Below, piece by piece: positions 6,718 through 15,210 of a stretch of DNA of 27,445 bases; the stretch's first letter is position 1; each line of letters opens with the position of its first letter. The DNA lies in the NCBI GenBank assembly GCA_029555925.1, contig JAKPQU010000034.1, positions 1-27,445 on the forward strand, given 5' to 3'. Under the pieces are notes generated by a model. It had not been told where the DNA came from. It made no database searches and was given only the letters and a program-made list of their open reading frames with translations. The DNA comes from Bacillota bacterium. GTDB taxonomy: Bacteria; Eremiobacterota; SpSt-956; JAKJGF01. The position numbers and the translations under genes are program-made.

Positions 6718-7815
6718 ATGCGTGATCGACGGGTTGTAAATATAGCAAATATTTTAGTAAATCATTCTGCAAGGGTTAAACCCGGTGAAGAAGTTGTTCT
6801 TACTGCGGGGCCTGAAAGTTTTCCCCTCCTGGAAGAAACGTATCTGAAGGTAATTGAAGCAGGAGGATGTCCTCTGGTAAGGCTTGATTCCCTTCGTTTA
6901 ATGGAAATACTCTTTCAGCATGGAAACGAAGAACAGGTAACCTTTGTGTCCAGGACAGAACTTTATGAGGCAGAACATACAGATGCAAGGATATATATAT
7001 ACGGACATAAAAACACTAAAACCCTTGCCAATATTTCTCCTGCAAGACAGAGGATGAGACGTCAGGCACAGCAGCCTGTAAGGGATATTCATATGAAAAA
7101 AGACCGGTGGTCTCTTACGATATTTCCTACCGATTCCTTTGCCCAGGATGCAGGCATGTCTTTATACGACTTTGAAGATTATGTTTACAGTGCCTGTTTT
7201 GCAGATGAAGAAGATCCCCTCAGAGAATGGGATAAACTTTACAGAAGACAGGAAGAGCTTATAAGATCGATAGGTAAGGTGGGAGACGTAAGAATTGTGG
7301 CACCTGATACGGATCTTAGAATGTCGATAGAAGGAAGAACTTTCCATAACAGCTACGGACTTCGTAACATTCCCTGCGGAGAGGTTTATACTGCTCCTGT
7401 TGAAGAAACTGTGGAAGGACATATTTATTTCCCTCTGAGAAATGATTATCTTGACAGGGAAATGGCAGGTATAAGATTATGGTTTGAAGGTGGTAGAGTA
7501 GTTAAAGCCACTGCAGAAAAAGGCGAAGAATTTCTTAAAGAAATTTTAAAATCGGATCGGGGAGCGTCATACCTGGGTGAACTCGGCTTCGGCACAAATT
7601 ATAAAATAAAAAGATTTATTCATAATATACTCTTTGATGAAAAACTCGGAGGAAGTATTCATCTTGCTCTGGGTGATTCCTATCCCGAGGTGGGCGGATT
7701 GAATAAATCATGTATCCATATGGATTTAATACTTGATCTGAGAAAAGAAGGTTATGTGACCTTTGACGGAAATATGTTCCTTGAAGAAGGACGTATTGCA
7801 AATTTTAATTATTAA
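6718..7815 (+). CDS. M29-family metallo-aminopeptidase
   Basis: This 365-residue protein matches the AmpS/AmpT/PepS (M29) aminopeptidases, cytosolic enzymes that remove N-terminal residues using two metal ions. The C-terminal catalytic half shows the family signature: Glu222 in PCGEVYTAP, Glu288 in GELGFGTN, His315 and Tyr322 in IHLALGDSYPE, and His334 and Asp336 in SCIHMDLI. All candidate metal ligands are present. It is a little shorter than the usual 400-410 residues. GGAGG (6701-6705) is 12 bases before the ATG, a rather long spacing. It is separated from the hydroxylase operon by array 4. Confidence 0.92.
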   Translation: MRDRRVVNIANILVNHSARVKPGEEVVLTAGPESFPLLEETYLKVIEAGGCPLVRLDSLRLMEILFQHGNEEQVTFVSRTELYEAEHTDARIYIYGHKNTKTLANISPARQRMRRQAQQPVRDIHMKKDRWSLTIFPTDSFAQDAGMSLYDFEDYVYSACFADEEDPLREWDKLYRRQEELIRSIGKVGDVRIVAPDTDLRMSIEGRTFHNSYGLRNIPCGEVYTAPVEETVEGHIYFPLRNDYLDREMAGIRLWFEGGRVVKATAEKGEEFLKEILKSDRGASYLGELGFGTNYKIKRFIHNILFDEKLGGSIHLALGDSYPEVGGLNKSCIHMDLILDLRKEGYVTFDGNMFLEEGRIANFNY

Positions 7816-7825
7816 GGAGTAATAA

Positions 7826-7890
7826 GTGAAAAGCGAAAAGTGAATGGTGATGGATTTTCACTACTCACTTCTCACTACTCACTATTCACT
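7826..7890. repeat. Heptamer array 5 (AT-rich type, two-armed)
   Basis: GTGAAAA, GCGAAAA, GTGAATG and GTGATGG (7826-7853) face CACTACT, CACTTCT, CACTACT, CACTATT and CACT (7859-7890). This is the same GTRAnnn rule as the GC-rich arrays, with different last three bases. It begins 10 bases after the aminopeptidase stop and ends 8 bases before the kinase ATG. Confidence 0.92.
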
Positions 7891-7898
7891 GAAACATT

Positions 7899-9716
7899 AT
7901 GCCTAATTTTTGTCCTGATTGCGGGTGTGAAAACAGAGATACATCGAAATTCTGTTCCGAATGTGGTAATAAACTTGTCGGAAAATATATAAAAGAAAAT
8001 CTTAAACTGGGTATCCTTCTGGATAGAAGATATGAGATATTGTCCCTTATAAAATCCGGCGGCATGGGCTCTGTTTATAAAGCAAGAGATGTAAGGCTTA
8101 AAAGAGACTGTGCTGTTAAAGAAATGTTCGGAGCATATGAAAAGCCTGAAGACCGGGCATATGCTCTTAAAAGATTCCAGGAAGAAGCTTTTATACTGGC
8201 AAATCTATCCCATATAAACCTCCCTGTTGTTATAGATTATTTTGCAGAACATGATCGTTATTATCTTGTCATGGAGTTCATATACGGAAGTGATCTTGAA
8301 GAAATATTAAAGAGAGAAGGTTACCCCGGACTGCCGGAGAGAAGGGTTGTTAAATATGCCATTGAGGTTCTGGATGTTCTGGATTATCTGCATAATCAGA
8401 ACCCGCCTATAATTTATCGCGATATAAAGCCTTCCAATATAATGATCTGTTCCTCAGATGACAGAACCGTAATCATAGATTTCGGTATAGCAAGAACCAT
8501 GCAGGTTGAAAGTAAAACTCAGAAAACCTCTATAGGTACTCCCAGTTATACGGCTCCCGAACAACTTGTGGGAAAATCCGGGCCGAGAAGTGATATATAC
8601 TCACTCGGAGTTACTATGTATCATCTGCTTACAGGCCTGTTACCCGATCCCTATGATTTTGCCCCTATATCTTCTATCATAACTAATTGTTCGGAAGAGC
8701 TTGAGAAGATTGTAATAAAGGCAATGGAAAAGAAACCTTCAAACAGATTTTCTACGGCACGGGAAATGAGAGAAGCTCTTCAGAATTACAAGTATAATCC
8801 GGCCCCTGTTACATCAGATGAACCGCAGGAAGGGGAAAAGTGTAACAGGTGTAAAAAATTATTCCATCCCAGTGATATGACTGTTAAAGATAATGTTAAA
8901 TACTGTATCGATTGTATTTCTCACCTAGATGGTACACCTTCGGTTCCTACTGTTATGATGAAAGATATGCCTGTTCAGTCCATCATACATCCAAAGGATA
9001 ATTCGGAAATGATCTTTATTCCGAAAGGAACTTTCAATATGGGAAGCAATGCGAATATAGATGAAAAACCTGTCCATGAGGTTTTTCTGGATGATTATTA
9101 TATAGATAAATATCCTGTCACTTACGGTCAGTATAAAAGATTTGTTGAGGAAACAGGTTATTCAGGGGAAGGTAACTGGATGAAATATTATTCACCTGAC
9201 AAAGCAAATTATCCTGTCGTGGAAGTAAGCTGGAATGATGCCAGAGCTTATGCAAAATGGGCAGGCAAGAGTCTTCCTACCGAAGCAGAATGGGAAAAAG
9301 CAGCAAGAGGAACCGAACAGAGGGAATACCCGTGGGGTGATAAATGGGATCCTAATAAATGTAATAATAAAAAAATGAACAGGCCTGACCTTGTAAACAG
9401 AATGATAATAATGATGGCAAACCGCGGAACTGTACCTGCAGGAAGTTTCCCCGACGGTAGAAGTCCCTATGGCGTTATGGATATGGCCGGAAACGTAAAT
9501 GAATGGTGTTCTGACTGGTATGATAATAAATATTATAAGGTAAGTGCCAGAGAAAATCCCGGCGGGCCGGCTTCCGGTAGCTGGAAGGTAATAAGAGGCG
9601 GCGCATGGTGCGATGCAGATCAAAATATGTTCCGCTCTTCCGCACGATATGGCGACCATCCCAGTATAACAAAGGGGATAATTGGCTTCAGATGCGTTTA
9701 CAAGAGTGAAAAGTGA
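7899..9716 (+). CDS. Zinc ribbon-Ser/Thr kinase-FGE-domain fusion protein
   Basis: The 605-residue protein has four parts. Residues 5-22 are a zinc ribbon (CPDC, CSEC). Residues 45-300 are a Hanks-type kinase with all key residues: glycine loop SGGMGSVYKA, Lys74, Asp175 in YRDIKPSN, Asp194 in DFGIA, and TPSYTAPEQ. Residues 315-339 are a second CxxC pair of motifs (CNRC, CIDC). Residues 371-603 are a formylglycine-generating-enzyme-type domain (PTEAEWEKAARG, YGVMDMAGNVNEW, GFRC). The FGE part shows only Cys571 in GGAWC and lacks the usual catalytic pair, so it is more likely a sensor or binding domain than an enzyme. There is no membrane segment. No Shine-Dalgarno precedes the ATG. The last codons and stop lie in array 6. 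Confidence 0.93.
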   Translation: MPNFCPDCGCENRDTSKFCSECGNKLVGKYIKENLKLGILLDRRYEILSLIKSGGMGSVYKARDVRLKRDCAVKEMFGAYEKPEDRAYALKRFQEEAFILANLSHINLPVVIDYFAEHDRYYLVMEFIYGSDLEEILKREGYPGLPERRVVKYAIEVLDVLDYLHNQNPPIIYRDIKPSNIMICSSDDRTVIIDFGIARTMQVESKTQKTSIGTPSYTAPEQLVGKSGPRSDIYSLGVTMYHLLTGLLPDPYDFAPISSIITNCSEELEKIVIKAMEKKPSNRFSTAREMREALQNYKYNPAPVTSDEPQEGEKCNRCKKLFHPSDMTVKDNVKYCIDCISHLDGTPSVPTVMMKDMPVQSIIHPKDNSEMIFIPKGTFNMGSNANIDEKPVHEVFLDDYYIDKYPVTYGQYKRFVEETGYSGEGNWMKYYSPDKANYPVVEVSWNDARAYAKWAGKSLPTEAEWEKAARGTEQREYPWGDKWDPNKCNNKKMNRPDLVNRMIIMMANRGTVPAGSFPDGRSPYGVMDMAGNVNEWCSDWYDNKYYKVSARENPGGPASGSWKVIRGGAWCDADQNMFRSSARYGDHPSITKGIIGFRCVYKSEK

Positions 9717-9758
9717 AAAGTGTTAAACACCTTTCTTTTCACTTTTCATTACTCACTA
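9706..9758. repeat. Heptamer array 6 between convergent genes
   Basis: GTGAAAA, GTGAAAA and GTGTTAA (9706-9726) face CACTTTT, CATTACT and CACTA (9740-9758). The second unit holds the TGA stop of the kinase gene (9714-9716). On the other strand the last unit holds the TAG stop of the PLD-like gene (9758-9756). The hairpin occupies exactly the space between two stop codons and could act as a two-way terminator. Confidence 0.92.
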
Positions 9759-10997
9759 ATTCTTTACCTTCGGAGTCTTATATTCTTTTCCCGAATCGAC
9801 CTTTTCCGTATAAGGGCCGTCCCAGTCTTTATTGAAAACTTCTTTTAATTCCGAATTCATGGTCTTACTTTTTACTGCAACACTCAGATTTCTGCAGTTG
9901 TAGAAATAATTTTTTTCCCAGTTGCTTGTACCTACCCATATACTGTCAGAATCTACTATCATATATTTACAGTGCTCGACTCTGGCAAATTCAATAAATC
10001 CGCCGCTCCATTCCGGAATATTGCTTATTTTAATCTCTATATTGGGCACAAGGGAAAGACTTTTTATGAAATCTATGGCAGGTTTTTTATTGCTCCAGTT
10101 TGCCACAATCATTTTTACCTTTACCCCTCTTACTGCAGCACTCCTCAGAGCATTATCAAGTACAGGATAAAATGATTTATCCCTTCCTACAGGTGAATAT
10201 TCCATAACCTGTATGCATACTTCCTCTTTTGCATGATTTATCATATCTGTTATGGCATCTTCATCCCATGACATGTCTTTATATATGAGGCCTACAGGAC
10301 TGAAAGCAGGATAAAGGGTGATAGCTTCATCTTTATACTGAAGAGACAGAGTATTTTTTGAATTCAGTACATCCACTGTTTTCTCAAGTTCGGATAAATA
10401 TTCATTTTTATCTTTTGCCACACATATGAGCCAGTCCAGATTAAATATTTTCTCTACAGTTTGACCGAATTTTTTGTCTCTTATTCTTATCCCTATTTCA
10501 TGAATTTGATTTAATGCCTTCCAGTCGAAATTCTGACTTCCCAGAAATACATCTTCTCCGTCAGTAATAAAATATTTGGCATGCATGACACCATCAGTAA
10601 GCTTTGTCAGAGGTATTATTCTTACTGAAATACCGGGTACTTTATTTAATTCGTCAAGTGTTTCGGGATAGGTTTCATAGAATTTGGAATCCGATATTAT
10701 TCTTACTGTTACTCCCCGTCGTGCTGCTTCTTTGATGGCATTTATTATATTCTCCAGGGGCTGGCCTTTTTCATTACATATATAAAAAACCTCTATATCA
10801 AGGGTCTTTTCTGCTTCATTTATTATATCCAGCCAGACGTCCGGTGCATTTCTTATAGAAGGGGAATCCAGTATTGTTTCCAGGGGAACACTCTCTACCA
10901 GTTCTACCGGTTGAGAAAAACTTTTGTCCTGGCCATAAACAGCGACAAGTGAAAAAATTAAAACAAAGAGAATAGAAAGAAACAAGATTTTCTTCAT
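9756..10997 (-). CDS. Exported phospholipase D-fold protein, PLD3/PLD4-like
   Basis: The 413-residue product has two HKD motifs, so one chain forms the whole active site: His139, Lys141, Asp146 (HAKYFITD) followed by LGSQNFDWKAL, and His342, Lys344, Asp349 (HCKYMIVD) followed by VGTSNWEKNYF. The sequences after each motif resemble animal PLD3/PLD4 and poxvirus K4 proteins more than classic phospholipases. In animals these act as 5' exonucleases or lipid-modifying enzymes. A signal peptide (KKILFLSILFVLIFSLVAVY) sends it out of the cytoplasm. I start at ATG 10997, which has AGGAGG upstream. The ATG at 11066 would add 23 residues encoded partly by repeat module B and would bury the signal peptide. 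Substrate is unknown. Confidence 0.88.
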   Translation of the reverse strand: MKKILFLSILFVLIFSLVAVYGQDKSFSQPVELVESVPLETILDSPSIRNAPDVWLDIINEAEKTLDIEVFYICNEKGQPLENIINAIKEAARRGVTVRIISDSKFYETYPETLDELNKVPGISVRIIPLTKLTDGVMHAKYFITDGEDVFLGSQNFDWKALNQIHEIGIRIRDKKFGQTVEKIFNLDWLICVAKDKNEYLSELEKTVDVLNSKNTLSLQYKDEAITLYPAFSPVGLIYKDMSWDEDAITDMINHAKEEVCIQVMEYSPVGRDKSFYPVLDNALRSAAVRGVKVKMIVANWSNKKPAIDFIKSLSLVPNIEIKISNIPEWSGGFIEFARVEHCKYMIVDSDSIWVGTSNWEKNYFYNCRNLSVAVKSKTMNSELKEVFNKDWDGPYTEKVDSGKEYKTPKVKN

Positions 10998-11040
10998 AGA
11001 TTCATACCTCCTGAATTGTTTTTTGTAAAAATTGCAAAGA

Positions 11041-11078
11041 ATATAATTAATTTCATAACTATCCATAAATAATGACCT
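11041..11078 (-). repeat. Flank module B, copy 3 (inverted)
   Basis: The reverse complement reads as module B with a few differences near the inner end. It lies just upstream of the PLD-like gene and creates a spurious in-frame ATG at 11066. Confidence 0.78.
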
Positions 11079-11135
11079 CGTAATGCGTAAAGCGTAATGC
11101 GTGATGCGCAGGAATTAAACCCGTCACGCGTCACG
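11079..11135. repeat. Heptamer array 7, shortened copy of array 1
   Basis: Read on the minus strand it matches array 1: the same four-unit arm (TAATGCG, TAAAGCG, TAATGCG, TGATGCG on the plus strand) and nearly the same spacer. The CGTCACG arm, however, has two units instead of four. Z-array-B as a whole (11041-11166) is thus the inverse of 1-140 less 14 bp. Confidence 0.9.
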
Positions 11136-11139
11136 ACGG

Positions 11140-11166
11140 CTTAAATTCTAATAAGTTATGAAATAC
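11140..11166 (-). repeat. Flank module Z, copy 2 (inverted)
   Basis: The reverse complement is the 27-bp module at 1-27. It marks the end of the composite repeat. The following 11167-11290 is AT-rich with no gene. Confidence 0.78.
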
Positions 11167-11299
11167 ACTATAAATCATATAGTAAAGCCATTGTTCCGTC
11201 AACTATTTTTTAATGAATTTAGTGAATATCATAATAAAAACCTTGAGAAAACCGGATGGCATGTGTTTTTTGATGCCTGAACAGACCAGAATATAAAAA

Positions 11300-11327
11300 C
11301 TATGGGGCTAAATTCGTAGCTCCATAG
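11300..11327 (-). terminator. Intrinsic terminator of the 11360-11815 gene
   Basis: An 11-bp stem with one mismatch (ctatggggcta with tagctccatag, loop aattcg) is followed on the minus strand by tttttatatt. It lies about 30 bases beyond the stop codon of the unknown gene. Confidence 0.75.
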
Positions 11328-11359
11328 TTCTAACATGTTCTAACATATTTTATTTAATG

Positions 11360-11815
11360 TCACTTATTTAAACTCCGTTTATACTCTATATCTCCGGTCT
11401 CTTTATCTATTTCAACTTTACTTATTACAGAACTCAACGCTCCGTAAGGGGTACTGGGACATCTTTTGTCTATTTCATAAACCAGTGCATTACCATTGTC
11501 AGTTAATGTGTAATGGTTATAGTCAGTTGAATCTCTATACTTCAGTGTAAAATCTGCAGATGTTAATTCTCTACTATCCGTATTAAATTGAATTCTTCCA
11601 CTTATTTGATTGCCCTGATCGTTTTTGAAATCATCCAACATAATGTCTCCGGGAGCAAGATTGTTGAAATCTATATCTACTGTATCATCGTATTTGAGAA
11701 GAGCATCTGTTACATCTTTAAATTCTTTTTTTACATTCATAGCAGCTCTGTAAGCTTTTGCGTCTTCCAGTGAGTTGAACTTACCTATCTCGCTATGTTT
11801 TATGTGTCTATTCAT
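11360..11815 (-). CDS. Conserved-looking protein of unknown function, 151 aa
   Basis: I do not recognise a family. The protein is acidic and soluble, with no signal peptide and no membrane helix. The N-terminal third is helical (SLEDAKAYRAAMNVKKEF). The rest alternates short polar and hydrophobic runs, suggesting a beta-rich domain (ISGRIQFNTDSRELTSADFT, YNHYTLTDNGNALVYEID). It is a real gene by its strong AAGGAGG before the ATG, clean codon use and its own terminator. It stands alone between the PLD-like gene and a divergent glycosyltransferase-like gene. Confidence 0.75.
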   Translation of the reverse strand: MNRHIKHSEIGKFNSLEDAKAYRAAMNVKKEFKDVTDALLKYDDTVDIDFNNLAPGDIMLDDFKNDQGNQISGRIQFNTDSRELTSADFTLKYRDSTDYNHYTLTDNGNALVYEIDKRCPSTPYGALSSVISKVEIDKETGDIEYKRSLNK

Positions 11816-11855
11816 ATCCTTAACCTCCTTGAAAAATTTCTAATTATTTTAGTTT

Positions 11856-11960
11856 ACTATACTTTCGCACTTTTTTATAAAACCTTTGATTTTATTGACT
11901 TCAGTTAAAACATAAAACCTAATAAACTCAGGCTTTTTCTGAAATCTGCGAAAGTATAGT
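11856..11960. repeat. 105-bp element with perfect 14-bp inverted ends
   Basis: The ends actatactttcgca (11856-11869) and tgcgaaagtatagt (11947-11960) are perfect inverted copies around 77 AT-rich bases. No clear target duplication flanks them. The element sits in the upstream region of the 151-residue gene. It could be a miniature transposable element or a two-site operator with a loop between. Confidence 0.55.
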
Positions 11961-12116
11961 TAATTTATATAATGATACTATATAGTCATGATAAAAACAA
12001 CTATATAAATGTAAACAATTTGTTAATTTTTAAATTACTTTTTTAAGGCTAAAAAGATATTTATTTTGCAATAATCGTTCATGTCTGCTATGGAGCAGTC
12101 CTGCAAAACTTTTGAA

Positions 12117-12145
12117 TTGAATTTTTGTTTTTTATCATATATAAT
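12117..12145 (+). promoter_or_regulatory. Sigma-70-type promoter
   Basis: TTGAAT (12117-12122) and TATAAT (12140-12145) with a 17-base spacer lie 32 bases before the ATG at 12178. The -10 is perfect and the -35 matches four of six. Confidence 0.7.
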
Positions 12146-12177
12146 AACAAAGCAACGTTATATAAGGAAATATCCTG

Positions 12178-13962
12178 ATGATAGGCAGCCCTTCATTTGA
12201 TTTTTTATTATTTTTATTAAAACATTGTCTCTTTGCCCTGTTATTTTTACTTGTATTTGCTGGGCTGGGGCGATATATTTTAGCTCTGTTCAAAGTAACC
12301 TGTACTTCTGTATTTGAAGAAGTTTTTTTCTCCGTCTCACTGGGAATGGTAGTAACTGTTATATATATTTCTTTCCTTTCACTTGCAGGAATCTTATATA
12401 AACCTTTACTTCTGGTGCTTTCAACAGGGCTTATAGGATTAACATATTTAAAAATAACAAAAGAATATAACTATATTCTTATATTGTTTTTACTAATATT
12501 CCCGTCAATGCTTCTTACCTTATATCCTCCATTTTACTGGGATGATACAGGTTATCACCTTCCCCTGGCTCAGGCAATGCTTGAGAGTCACAGACTGGTT
12601 TTTGATAAATTTCTGATATATCCTGTATTTCCTTTAAACGGAGATATTTTATTAATTTCGGGTTTATCATTTGATCCCATAACGGCACAGTTAATCCCGT
12701 GGCTATGCTTTTTTACTTTAACCGTTGGCTGTTTCTCTGAAATAAAGAAGAGATTTGACTGTTTTACGGGTTTAGTGGCTTCAGCTCTTTTTATATCAAA
12801 TCAGATACTGATTTTTTTCTCTACTATCTGTTATATTGATATTATTGTCTGTCTTTTTATTACTTCTACTGTAATTGCTTTATATAATTTTTTTCATGAT
12901 AAAGATAAAAAATGGCTTTGTATATCCGGAATTTTTCTCGGTATATCTCTCGGAACCAAATATAGTGCTATAATATTCCTGGCAATTATAAGTGTATTAC
13001 TCCTTTTATTTAAAAAGTGGAAAGAATTATCAATATATACGCTGATCGTAATAATTTTTGCATGCCCCTGGTATATAAGAAATTTTTATTATACAGGTAA
13101 TCCTGTATGGCCTATACTCGGCGGAGGATCTCTATGGAATTCCGCTGATTATGCAAGACAGATTTATGATTTGAAATATAGTGGTCCTGAGAAAACATAT
13201 ATTAATTTCCTCAAATTTCCTGTATATCTCAGTCAAAGATATGTCTATCACGGTAATGCCATTGTTCTTAACCCTGTAATATGGGCGGGAGCGGTCTTAC
13301 TGATTTATTATAAAAACCATCACGGTTTGATTTTTTTATTTATTTCTATGGCTTTTACTTTAGCCTGGTTTTTTACTACAAATCTTGTAAGATACTATAT
13401 TGTCAATATAGCTGTCATAACTATAGCTGCCTCTACAGGATTATCATTTTTTATAGAAAGTCTGAAAAATAAAAAAATAAGAATAATTTTTTCTATATTT
13501 TTACTTGTTCTTAATCTGGCTTTGTTTTATTCATTTACATACAGCATGTTATCTTCCAGAGGTAAGGTGCCTGTTAATGATGAAGAAAGAGAAAATTATT
13601 TGTTGAAATCGTGGCCTTCTTACAGACCTGCAAGGATTGCGTCTCAACTGGAAGGTAAAACTTACGGGCTCTTCAGTGATAATATGATATTTTACGGTAG
13701 AGGTAAGCTTATAGGGTCCATTTATGGTGAAACACGCTTCTCAGATGTGCTGGATTTAATGAATTCACCCGATTTATTATATAAGCATCTGAGGAAGATG
13801 GATGTTAAGAATTTTCTGGTAGTTAAACAGAGGATGGATCGTTTATATAAAATAAAAAATCTGGACATTTCTCATATCAATTCAAGCAGGTATTTTGTTA
13901 GGATTTATGAAGACGATTCTACTGTTTTATACACACTTAAGAAAGATAATTTGCTGAAGTGA
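12178..13962 (+). CDS. Polytopic membrane protein, GT-C glycosyltransferase-like
   Basis: The 594-residue protein has about ten or more hydrophobic segments and a polar C-terminal domain of about 130 residues. The first long external loop carries Trp121-Asp122-Asp123 and His127 (PPFYWDDTGYHLPLAQAM), the acidic signature of GT-C enzymes such as the ArnT/PMT families. Those enzymes move sugars from polyprenyl-phosphate carriers to lipids, glycans or proteins on the outer face of the membrane. Donor and acceptor cannot be read here. AAGGA precedes the ATG by about 10 bases. A second protein of the same kind lies beyond the IS1-like element, so the two may once have formed a locus. Confidence 0.75.
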   Translation: MIGSPSFDFLLFLLKHCLFALLFLLVFAGLGRYILALFKVTCTSVFEEVFFSVSLGMVVTVIYISFLSLAGILYKPLLLVLSTGLIGLTYLKITKEYNYILILFLLIFPSMLLTLYPPFYWDDTGYHLPLAQAMLESHRLVFDKFLIYPVFPLNGDILLISGLSFDPITAQLIPWLCFFTLTVGCFSEIKKRFDCFTGLVASALFISNQILIFFSTICYIDIIVCLFITSTVIALYNFFHDKDKKWLCISGIFLGISLGTKYSAIIFLAIISVLLLLFKKWKELSIYTLIVIIFACPWYIRNFYYTGNPVWPILGGGSLWNSADYARQIYDLKYSGPEKTYINFLKFPVYLSQRYVYHGNAIVLNPVIWAGAVLLIYYKNHHGLIFLFISMAFTLAWFFTTNLVRYYIVNIAVITIAASTGLSFFIESLKNKKIRIIFSIFLLVLNLALFYSFTYSMLSSRGKVPVNDEERENYLLKSWPSYRPARIASQLEGKTYGLFSDNMIFYGRGKLIGSIYGETRFSDVLDLMNSPDLLYKHLRKMDVKNFLVVKQRMDRLYKIKNLDISHINSSRYFVRIYEDDSTVLYTLKKDNLLK

Positions 13963-13986
13963 TTTTATCCTAAAGACCGCAGAATA

Positions 13987-14016
13987 CTCCCTCTATAGCT
14001 GAAGGCTTAGAGGGAG
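13987..14016. terminator. Hairpin after the glycosyltransferase-like gene
   Basis: A perfect 9-bp stem (ctccctcta, 13987-13995, with tagagggag, 14008-14016) and a 12-base loop lie 24 bases past the stop codon. No T run follows on either strand, so termination is uncertain. Confidence 0.4.
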
Positions 14017-14109
14017 ATGAATGTGGAGTTGCGTCGTGTATCCTGTATTATGTTCAAAGCTATAAATACAAGCTCTTTTCTGGTATAATATATAGAGGAG
14101 AAGATAAGT

Positions 14110-14213
14110 ATGAAAAGCTCATATAAATACCGTTACTGAACGTATTACTTCTCATCAGGTATGGAAGTATGCAAAAGAGATAGAAAAAGTCATAAATCCT
14201 GATAAGAAGAAAA
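14110..14213 (+). pseudogene. Short broken gene cut by the IS element
   Basis: A TATAAT (14084-14089) and GAGGAG lead to an ATG at 14110 with a short reading frame (MKSSYKYRY) that stops at 14137. A one-base shift gives an open, protein-like continuation (TVTERITSHQVWKYAKEIEK...) up to the IS left end at 14213. It looks like the start of a gene with a frameshift, then truncated by the insertion. The sequence right of the IS does not continue it. I do not recognise the family. Confidence 0.35.
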
Positions 14214-14237
14214 GATGCTCTTCCGTTAGTACTTTGA

Positions 14238-15185
14238 TTATGTAACCACCCCCTTTCTGAAAGTCAAAAGTTCTTTAAAAGTCCAAATATGGTCAGTAAT
14301 ACCTGCAGCCATACCAGGAGTTATGAGGGAATATTTTTTCTCTACACATCCATCAAATTTAATAGGGACTTGCAAAGGAATTCGAAGAGAAAGATGAGGT
14401 CTGGCAAAATTAATTCGTCCACCGCTGCGTTTCTTTACAACCTGTGCATAAGCCAAATCAGGATGGGGTAATTTTATAGGGTTCTTTGGACGTCCCGGCT
14501 TACCTGTAAGAGGAATTTCCTTAATAGTATGATAAACCTCTATCAAGGCAGAGAGATAGCAATTGAAACCATCACTAAAAAAGCAAGGTATTCCTGCAAC
14601 TACTAATGCTATGGCCTTTATAAGTGTTAATGCAGTTCCATAAGTTCTCGGCCCTACTACTGTGGCCAGAATTAATCGACTGGCAGGAGCAAATCCTATC
14701 CAAACCCATTGACGACCATCTTCTGCTCCATCTGGACTCTCTATATCAGAACCTGATAATTTGCTCTTCTTACGTAAAACATAACTCCACATCTTGTCCA
14801 ATTGAACTTCTGGCACAGAAAGTTCTTTCATTAATGCTTCATTTATTTCTTTTGCTTTTTTAGATGCCTTTTTAAGCCATTCCAACACAGTCTCTTCTTT
14901 TACTCCCAAAACAAAGGATATACCTGATAATTCCACTTTTACCAATATCATTTTCAATGCCATCATTACCTTCTCTTCAGATGTCCTTAAATTATAAAAT
15001 ACTGTATCTCTTGTCTCTGAAAACATTTCATTACATACCTTGCATTCAAATATTCTTCTCTTACCACTTTTGGTTAGATATGATGCAACTGAACGAATAT
15101 TTCCTTGACTATTCTTATTATAACAATTACAATTACGGTTGGGGCAACTTTGTCCCCAATTTTGTGGTTTTTTCATTTCTTTCAT
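14238..15185 (-). CDS. IS1-family-like transposase
   Basis: The 315-residue protein fuses in a single frame what IS1 makes as InsA and InsB. The N-terminal zinc finger has CPNRNCNC and CKVCNEMF. A helix-turn-helix region follows (ISFVLGVKEETVLEWLKKA), then the catalytic domain with VQLDKMWSYV, VVGPRT and FFSDGFNCY, matching the InsB acidic motifs. The third acidic residue, in the region of KKRSGGRINFARPHL, is not obvious, so activity is uncertain. The ATG at 15185 has no space for a ribosome site; an ATG at 15176 is better placed after AGAGGG. The gene is intact from start to stop. Confidence 0.85.
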   Translation of the reverse strand: MKEMKKPQNWGQSCPNRNCNCYNKNSQGNIRSVASYLTKSGKRRIFECKVCNEMFSETRDTVFYNLRTSEEKVMMALKMILVKVELSGISFVLGVKEETVLEWLKKASKKAKEINEALMKELSVPEVQLDKMWSYVLRKKSKLSGSDIESPDGAEDGRQWVWIGFAPASRLILATVVGPRTYGTALTLIKAIALVVAGIPCFFSDGFNCYLSALIEVYHTIKEIPLTGKPGRPKNPIKLPHPDLAYAQVVKKRSGGRINFARPHLSLRIPLQVPIKFDGCVEKKYSLITPGMAAGITDHIWTFKELLTFRKGVVT

Positions 15186-15210
15186 CCCTCTTTCTTGTAA
15201 TTATTTTACA

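Noticed and set aside
7899..9716. Active formylglycine-generating enzyme
   Set aside because: The usual two active-site cysteines are not both visible and no sulfatase gene is nearby.
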